64,000 nt of DNA from NCBI GenBank assembly GCA_016781525.1, contig JADDQE010000263.1:1-64000 (forward strand), read 5' to 3'. Of the stretch, positions 58,390-64,000 are shown piece by piece. The notes beneath the pieces are model-generated. The model searched no databases and was not told where the DNA came from. It saw only the letters and a program-made list of their open reading frames with translations. The stretch's first letter is position 1. Every line of letters begins with the position of its first letter. This DNA is from a bacterium (GTDB taxonomy: Bacteria; Chloroflexota; Chloroflexia; Chloroflexales; Kallotenuaceae). Made by a program: the position numbers and the translations under genes.

Positions 58390-58471
58390 TGTCGTTGTAG
58401 CTCTGCCGCGGTCGTAGTATCGGCCAGAAAAGCTCCGGCCCAGCGCACAGCACGACGATCGATAACTTAGG

Positions 58472-58711
58472 CTATTGTCTCTGTTGCCCGCCGGCGTCGT
58501 CGATCGGCGTCCTCTCGGGCTGCTGAAGTCCCGCGCTAAATTCAGCGACGAGCTCCAAGTGATCATCGGTCAGCGGTTCGCCCAGCGCCTGCTCCAATTG
58601 TGCAAGAGTGGCCACACGGTCGTGTCCACACAGCTCGACCATGCGCCCAATCATTTCGAGGAGCGCACGTTCCGCCTGCATTTGCCCTTCGGTCGTCGTT
58701 TGGCGCAACAT
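58472..58711 (-). CDS. Small protein, unknown function
   Basis: 79-aa ORF immediately following the SDR gene. Confidence 0.45.
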   Translation of the reverse strand: MLRQTTTEGQMQAERALLEMIGRMVELCGHDRVATLAQLEQALGEPLTDDHLELVAEFSAGLQQPERTPIDDAGGQQRQ

Positions 58712-59473
58712 CTAACGTGCGGTCCAGCCCAAGTCGATCGTATGAACTGCTCCCGTAATTACTGCGGCACGGTCCGAGGCGAGATACAGGGCAAAGTCCG
58801 CAACTTCACGCGGCTCGATCAGGCGCTTGATCGCGGCTGGCTCCAGCATTACCCGCTCGATAACCTCATCTTCCGGAATGCCACGCGTTTGCGCCTGGTC
58901 CGCGATTTGCCGCTCGACCAACGGCGTGCGGACATATGCCGGACAGATCGCGTTAACGGTTATCCCGTGCCCGCCAACTTCGAGGGCGACCGTTTTGGTT
59001 AGCCCGAGGACTCCGTGCTTTGCGCTAATGTACGCTGATTTATAGGGGCTGGCCACTAGGCCATGCACACTTGCGACATTGATGATGCGTCCCCATTCCC
59101 TGCGTTTCATCCCCGGGACCAGGTACTTGATCAGCTGAAAGGGCGCCGTAAGCATCACTTGGATCATTTTGCTCCACGTCTCCTCGGGAAATTCGTCGAC
59201 AGGCGCAATATTCTGAAAGCCGGCGTTGTTGACGAGGATATCGACCCGACCCTGCACTTGGAGGCTGGCCTGCGCTAGCTCGCGGACCGCGGCTTGATCA
59301 GCAAGATCGGCTTGAACAAAGTGGCCGCCAATCGCATTCGCGACTTCCTGTGCTGTCGGCGTCACATCGTGCACAAGGACCGTCGCTCCCACTTCTGCCA
59401 AGGCTTCGGCTATGGCACGTCCAATGCCACTGCCTGCGCCCGTCACCAATGCAACTTTGCCCGACAACTCCAT
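58712..59473 (-). CDS. 3-hydroxybutyrate dehydrogenase (SDR)
   Basis: VALVTGAGSGIGRAIAEAL, NNAGFQNIAPVDEFPEETW, SVHGLVASPYKSAYISAKHG, NAICPAYVRTPLVERQIADQA. Confidence 0.92.
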   Translation of the reverse strand: MELSGKVALVTGAGSGIGRAIAEALAEVGATVLVHDVTPTAQEVANAIGGHFVQADLADQAAVRELAQASLQVQGRVDILVNNAGFQNIAPVDEFPEETWSKMIQVMLTAPFQLIKYLVPGMKRREWGRIINVASVHGLVASPYKSAYISAKHGVLGLTKTVALEVGGHGITVNAICPAYVRTPLVERQIADQAQTRGIPEDEVIERVMLEPAAIKRLIEPREVADFALYLASDRAAVITGAVHTIDLGWTAR

Positions 59474-59867
59474 CGTCTGCTCCTTCTGGTGCTATGGCGC
59501 CTTTCGTCCTTGGCGCGTACCGGTATGCGATGACCGAGCGGCGTGTCGCGCAGCTACAGAACCCGGGCAAGCGTCCGCTAGTTCATAGCGCCCTGCGCCG
59601 CCATGCTCGTCGATCGCGGTAGTAGGCCGCGACGACAACTGCTACTGCCCTACTTTAGCAAGCCGCGCAAGCGCGACATGAGGCCCTCGCTATGAGTTTG
59701 GTGGGAGGATTGGGCGGAGACGCCAGTAGAAGGCATCGTCTGAGATGGTAAGGTAGCATGAATCGGTGCTCTGGTGTTCGCGGCCTCCCCGACTTCTCGG
59801 TAAGCTCCTGACGTCTAGCCCTGTCGCTGCCGCTACCCGGTGTTTCGGGCCGCTGTGTAACACCCTC

Positions 59868-59896
59868 TTGACAAACATCTTGGTCTGTTATACGAT
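59868..59896 (+). promoter_or_regulatory. Sigma-70-type promoter
   Basis: TTGACA - 17 bp - TACGAT. Confidence 0.6.
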
Positions 59897-59916
59897 TTAT
59901 GCAAATATACGCATAA
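59897..59916. promoter_or_regulatory. Putative operator palindrome overlapping the promoter
   Basis: TTATGC-N8-GCATAA immediately after the -10 element. Confidence 0.45.
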
Positions 59917-59977
59917 TGTGAAGTAATGCCGTGCGCCGACCAGACACAAACTGTGTCCTCGATGGAGGTGAATTACC

Positions 59978-60103
59978 TTGCGATTCCGGGTTGCTTTAGG
60001 ATGTGGTCATCCGAGCGTTCGCTGTGCACTATTTTTGGTAGACGACAACGGCGTTCCCCGCCGAAAGCGCTGGACGTCGCTCCCGAGCCGACGGTCAGCC
60101 TGA
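59978..60103 (+). CDS. Candidate 41-aa small ORF with TTG start
   Basis: GGAGGTGA Shine-Dalgarno 8 nt upstream of TTG; reads MRFRVALGCGHPSVRCALFLVDDNGVPRRKRWTSLPSRRSA; absent from the supplied ORF track (shorter than its cutoff). Confidence 0.4.
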   Translation: MRFRVALGCGHPSVRCALFLVDDNGVPRRKRWTSLPSRRSA

Positions 60104-60142
60104 GTCGGGTCGATGAACGATAGGGCAGACGCCCGAAGGAGA

Positions 60143-60985
60143 ATGACAGTGGCGCATCAGCAAGGTACATACGTCGGCGTGGTCGAGGTGAATGGGGCCT
60201 CCATCGCTTACGAGGTTGCAGGGGCCGGTCATCCACTTATTCTTGTGCATGCGGGCATAGCCGACCGCCAGATGTGGGACGAGCAGTTTGATATTTTCGC
60301 CCAACATTATCGGGTAATCCGCTACGACATGCGCGGGTACGGCCAGACACCAATGGTCGCCGGTCCATTTGCACATTGGCGCGACCTTCATGCGCTCCTG
60401 GTTGCTCTTGACATCAGCCGGGCCTACCTGTTGGGCTGCTCGCTTGGAGGGTCCACGGTGCTCGACTGTGCGCTCGAGTATCCTGACATGGCCGCGGCGC
60501 TTATCATAGTCGGTAGCGCACCCAGCGGCTACGGCTTCGTTGGCGAGCCGCCGCTGCAGCTGCCGGCCTTGGACGCAGCATTGAAAGCCGGCAATCTGCG
60601 TGAAGCGGCGGAGCTGGAGGTACAAATTTGGGTCGACGGCCGGCAGCGCACTCCCGATCAGGTTGAACCAAGTGTGCGGGACCGCGTGCGTGAGATGAAT
60701 ATCATCGCGCTGGGGTCAGCGCTTGCCGAGCTAGGCGAGCCGGAGCCACTTGATCCTCCAGCTCTAGGGCGTCTAGCGGAAATCTCGGCGCCAACACTGC
60801 TGGTGGTCGGGGATCTCGACGAACCAAATATTCTTGCAGCGGTTGATCAGCTGGCGTCGACGATCCCTGGTGCCAGTCGGGCAGTCATCCCGGGGACCGC
60901 CCACTTTCCTAACATGGAACGTCCGGATGAGTTTAATCAGGTTGTATCAGACTTCCTTGCAGGGCTACCGGCGTCCGCGAGGTAG
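60143..60985 (+). CDS. Alpha/beta hydrolase
   Basis: PLILVHAGIADRQMWDEQF...YDMRGYGQT...LLGCSLGGSTVLDCAL nucleophile elbow. Confidence 0.92.
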   Translation: MTVAHQQGTYVGVVEVNGASIAYEVAGAGHPLILVHAGIADRQMWDEQFDIFAQHYRVIRYDMRGYGQTPMVAGPFAHWRDLHALLVALDISRAYLLGCSLGGSTVLDCALEYPDMAAALIIVGSAPSGYGFVGEPPLQLPALDAALKAGNLREAAELEVQIWVDGRQRTPDQVEPSVRDRVREMNIIALGSALAELGEPEPLDPPALGRLAEISAPTLLVVGDLDEPNILAAVDQLASTIPGASRAVIPGTAHFPNMERPDEFNQVVSDFLAGLPASAR

Positions 60986-61127
60986 CCGCGGCAAGGGACA
61001 TCGGTGCTGCGCGTTGACGGCATAGGTGTGGTGGGAAGCCTTGCGCGAACGTATCGGGATTTGCTTGGGCCGGCCGCACACTATGATGTAGCAGCTTCGT
61101 GCGTTTCGGGTTGGAGGATTAATAGCT

Positions 61128-62591
61128 ATGGTAATTGCTCCATTTCGAGTACCTGCGCCCAGGCGCGTGTCAACACGGGTCGCGCTTGTGCCAGTGTATA
61201 ACGCACTCACGAGCTTGGCGTTGTTGAACGCCGCCGAGCAGGTGCAAGACGTCGACGTATGGGTCCATGAAACGGCTGCCCGGCTCACACCCGACCAAAG
61301 GCACGCGAATCGGTTAGTTTTTGAAGGCTTGGGCGAGGCGCTGATCACCGACGAGGAGTGGCCCGATTTCCCGGCCTTTGTCGAGCACCTCGCGTCGCTG
61401 TCACCGCAGTCCGTACGCGACCAATTGATCGCACGACTTGCACGACCGGCGTCGAGCACTCGCGAGCGCGCAGCCGATAACGGTAGCCCATCGCCCAAAG
61501 ATCTGCTGACCGAGCGGCAGACGTTTCTTCAACAGCTCGAACGGCTGTATCCCGCAGAGCCGCTGGACGAAGTCTTGTACGCTGAGGTCCATGCGCTCCT
61601 AACTGACCCCCCAGCCCTCCACGACGTGCTTGTCTCGCATCTACGGGGGATGTGGGTGAGCTACCTCGCTGACGAGTGGCAGCGACGTCTGCCCTTTTTG
61701 ATGTCGATCGTGGCGGCGCTCCGCGACCGGGAGTGGCCCGCGACCGCCACCGAGGCAATCCGTGCTTTTATCGGCCGTGATGTTCCGCCGGCCATCAACG
61801 CACAGCTCGACGGCGTTGAGCATATCGTCTTCTCGATCTCGCCGCATGTTGGGCCGTATGCGTCACGGTTCGGCAGCGATAACACGCTTTGGCTCTTTGT
61901 CCGCGGACGCTCGCAACGCGACGATCCCACGCAGCGGCCAACGCTCGACTTGCCGCTGCGACAAACACCGATCAAGCGGGTTGAGCTGGTGGGGCCGTTC
62001 AGTGCTCTTGCCGACGAGACGCGGCTCCAAATTCTGGAGCTGCTCGCGCAGGGTGAGCTCCTTGCACAAGAAATTATTGCGCGGCTTGGGCTAAGCCAGT
62101 CCAGCGTCTCGCGCCACCTCAAGCAGCTAATCTCGGCGGGCTTTCTGCTCGAGCGACGCGGCGAGGGCGCCAACAAGCTGTATCGGCTCAACGAGGCCCG
62201 CATCGATTGGACCTACCTGTCGCTCCGGCAGCTGCTCTCAGGCGCCTCATCAGAAGCTCGGATCGAGCAGAACACGCAACCGCCGGAGCTGCGCCGTTTC
62301 CTCGACGTCGAGGGCAAGATTGTGGACTGGCCGGCCAGGCGCAAAGATCAGGTTCTGATTCTGCAGTATTTGGCGGAGCAATTCGAGCCTGGGCGGCAGT
62401 ACAGCGAGAAGGCGGTCAACAGGCTGCTCGACGAGCGGATTGCAAAGCGCCGCAAAAGCGGCGCACCCATACGAGGCGTGGAAGGTCCTATCGACTTTGT
62501 CACATTGCGCCGCGAGCTCTTTGAGGAGCACTTGCTCCACCGGACAAACGACGGTGCACGGTACTGGCGCCCAGGCGATCCGGTGTCTTGA
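61128..62591 (+). CDS. ArsR-type wHTH regulator with N-terminal ligand-like region and C-terminal DUF2087 domain
   Basis: FSALADETRLQILELLAQGELLAQEIIARLGLSQSSVSRHLKQLISAGFL; C-terminal RRFLDVEGKIVDWPARRKDQVLILQYLAEQFEPGRQYSEKAVNRLLDE DUF2087-like. Confidence 0.85.
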   Translation: MVIAPFRVPAPRRVSTRVALVPVYNALTSLALLNAAEQVQDVDVWVHETAARLTPDQRHANRLVFEGLGEALITDEEWPDFPAFVEHLASLSPQSVRDQLIARLARPASSTRERAADNGSPSPKDLLTERQTFLQQLERLYPAEPLDEVLYAEVHALLTDPPALHDVLVSHLRGMWVSYLADEWQRRLPFLMSIVAALRDREWPATATEAIRAFIGRDVPPAINAQLDGVEHIVFSISPHVGPYASRFGSDNTLWLFVRGRSQRDDPTQRPTLDLPLRQTPIKRVELVGPFSALADETRLQILELLAQGELLAQEIIARLGLSQSSVSRHLKQLISAGFLLERRGEGANKLYRLNEARIDWTYLSLRQLLSGASSEARIEQNTQPPELRRFLDVEGKIVDWPARRKDQVLILQYLAEQFEPGRQYSEKAVNRLLDERIAKRRKSGAPIRGVEGPIDFVTLRRELFEEHLLHRTNDGARYWRPGDPVS

Positions 62592-62725
62592 GCTTGGCGC
62601 GCACAACGTCATCTGGCGCCCAGAATGAAGCAGGGCCTTATGATGCGGAGCATATCCTGCCGCGCGGGCGTTTATGGCGGGGTAACGTCTGTCGGTGTGA
62701 GCGTTCTTAGCCGGAGGTGGGTAGC

Positions 62726-63541
62726 ATGAGCCAATCGAGTGAGGCGGCACTCCAAGCAGCCCAGACCTACCAGCAGTATCTTGTTCCGGCGCTGTTCGAG
62801 CCGATGGCGCACCTGCTCGTCGAGCGGGCAGCCCTCGCGTCGGGCGAGCATGTCTTGGACGTGGCTTGTGGGACGGGCGTTGTAGCACGCCTGGCCGCGA
62901 CCGCGGTTGGCACGCGAGGCACCGTTGCGGCGCTCGATCTCAACCCAGCGATGGTTCATGTTGCCCGTTCGGTCCCGGTACCAGAGGGAGCCGCAATTAG
63001 CTGGCATGAAGGGAGTGCCTTGGCCTTGCCGTTTCCAGACGCGGCCTTCAGTGTGATCTTCTGTCAGCAGGGGCTCCAGTTCTTTCCCGATCCCGTGCTT
63101 GCCCTCCAAGAGATGCGACGCGTCCTAGCGCCGGCTGGCCGGGTCGTCCTGGTGGTGATGCAGGCGCTTGATCGGCACCCCGTGTACCACACGTTGAACG
63201 ACGCAATTAAGCAGCATATTGGGACTGGAGCATTTGCTGCACCCTTTTCCCTTGGCGACCCCAATCGGCTCCGGTCTTTGTTGACTGCCGGCGGCCTCCC
63301 TCGCATCGAAATCGTGCCTGAAACATTCACCGTACGCTTTCCGCTGCCCGATCGATTTATTACGCTGAGCGTTATGGGCGCAGCGGCGGCGGTTCCCTCG
63401 TTTGCCCAAATGGACCCTGCATCGCGTGGGGCACTTGTCGACGCGATACGCGGTGATGTCGCGGAGGTAATCGATGCCCACACACAGGGGGATGCGCTGA
63501 TTCAGACGATGCACGTTTATATCGGTCGGGGCTTCAAGTAG
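62726..63541 (+). CDS. Class I SAM-dependent methyltransferase (UbiE-like)
   Basis: VLDVACGTGVVARLAA...VAALDLNPAMVHVAR; GGAGG site upstream of the ATG at 62726. Confidence 0.92.
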   Translation: MSQSSEAALQAAQTYQQYLVPALFEPMAHLLVERAALASGEHVLDVACGTGVVARLAATAVGTRGTVAALDLNPAMVHVARSVPVPEGAAISWHEGSALALPFPDAAFSVIFCQQGLQFFPDPVLALQEMRRVLAPAGRVVLVVMQALDRHPVYHTLNDAIKQHIGTGAFAAPFSLGDPNRLRSLLTAGGLPRIEIVPETFTVRFPLPDRFITLSVMGAAAAVPSFAQMDPASRGALVDAIRGDVAEVIDAHTQGDALIQTMHVYIGRGFK

Positions 63542-63663
63542 CAATTCCTGGTTGGTTCTTGCGCCAACCTAACAGGGGCTGACGTTGGTCGCGAATCTGC
63601 ATGTATAATCTAGCGGGATGTGGACGCTGGGGTCCACAGCGCTATCGACGATGAGCACTCAAT

Positions 63664-64000
63664 ATGAGCGTAATCCGTACACTGCTTGAGGGGAGCATCG
63701 ACTACGCCGGGCTCTATCCCCCGGCAGGTCTCCCACTGGAGACCGCGGTCCGTAACTACGCGGCTTACAGTGCGGGCGAGACAGCCTGGGCACTTGGTCG
63801 TTTTATTCTGCCTGTAGGACGCCTCGACCCGTTTGAGCGAGCCCTTGAGGACCTTGAAGCCGGGACAGGCCCCTCGACTTGGTGCCTCAGTATCTTACTG
63901 AGCGGGGAGCTACGCCGCGACGTCGAGGTGATCACCGCGTTCCAAGAGCGGCGGAGCGGCGCTGCTACCCCGCCAGCTGTGCGCATCAAGGCCGTTGAGC
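63664..64000 (+). CDS. Conserved hypothetical protein, truncated by the window end
   Basis: Open frame from ATG 63664: MSVIRTLLEGSIDYAGLYPPAGLPLETAVRNYAAYSAGETAWALGRFILPVGRLDPFERALEDLEAG...; missing from the ORF track because it runs off the edge. Confidence 0.7.
   Translation, partial: MSVIRTLLEGSIDYAGLYPPAGLPLETAVRNYAAYSAGETAWALGRFILPVGRLDPFERALEDLEAGTGPSTWCLSILLSGELRRDVEVITAFQERRSGAATPPAVRIKAVE

Noticed and set aside
1-64000. tRNA, rRNA or anti-phage defence island
   Set aside because: No tRNA T-loop/acceptor pairing, rRNA-like stretch, or recognisable defence gene was found on either strand by inspection; tRNAscan and DefenseFinder would be decisive.

Overview
64 kb chromosomal window, GC-rich and probably from a Chloroflexota-type bacterium (inferred from gene content and style only). 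No rRNA, tRNA, CRISPR array or intact mobile element was recognised. Main content: (i) housekeeping and metabolic genes: argS, HAD phosphatases, a PIG-L/LmbE deacetylase, a complete ECF transporter operon (S-T-A-A), pxpABC 5-oxoprolinase, aldose epimerase, a trans-sulfuration enzyme, 3-hydroxybutyrate dehydrogenase and a D-2-hydroxyacid dehydrogenase; (ii) a contiguous ~13 kb minus-strand chemosensory operon (18.7-31.7 kb) with no flagellar genes, encoding a PAS-GAF histidine kinase, CheC, CheY, CheB, CheR, a PAS-HEAT-repeat protein, a very long soluble MCP, a CheA-CheW fusion and two receiver proteins; (iii) a MarR-regulated aromatic (hydroquinone-type) ring-cleavage locus with two tandem VOC dioxygenases, a maleylacetate-reductase-like enzyme and a matching palindrome in front of both marR and the dioxygenases; (iv) an FHA / VWA / Ser-Thr kinase / PP2C phosphatase cluster with low-complexity linkers; (v) an ArsR-DUF2087 fusion regulator near an alpha/beta hydrolase and an unannotated TTG-start small ORF behind a good promoter. 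Several gene remnants are scattered through the window: TMEM43-like, P-loop kinase/Asp-Glu racemase, metallophosphoesterase with an internal deletion, GrpB, and a GNAT gene frameshifted by a 4-bp duplication. All product calls come from reading motifs in the translated ORFs; no database search was run.
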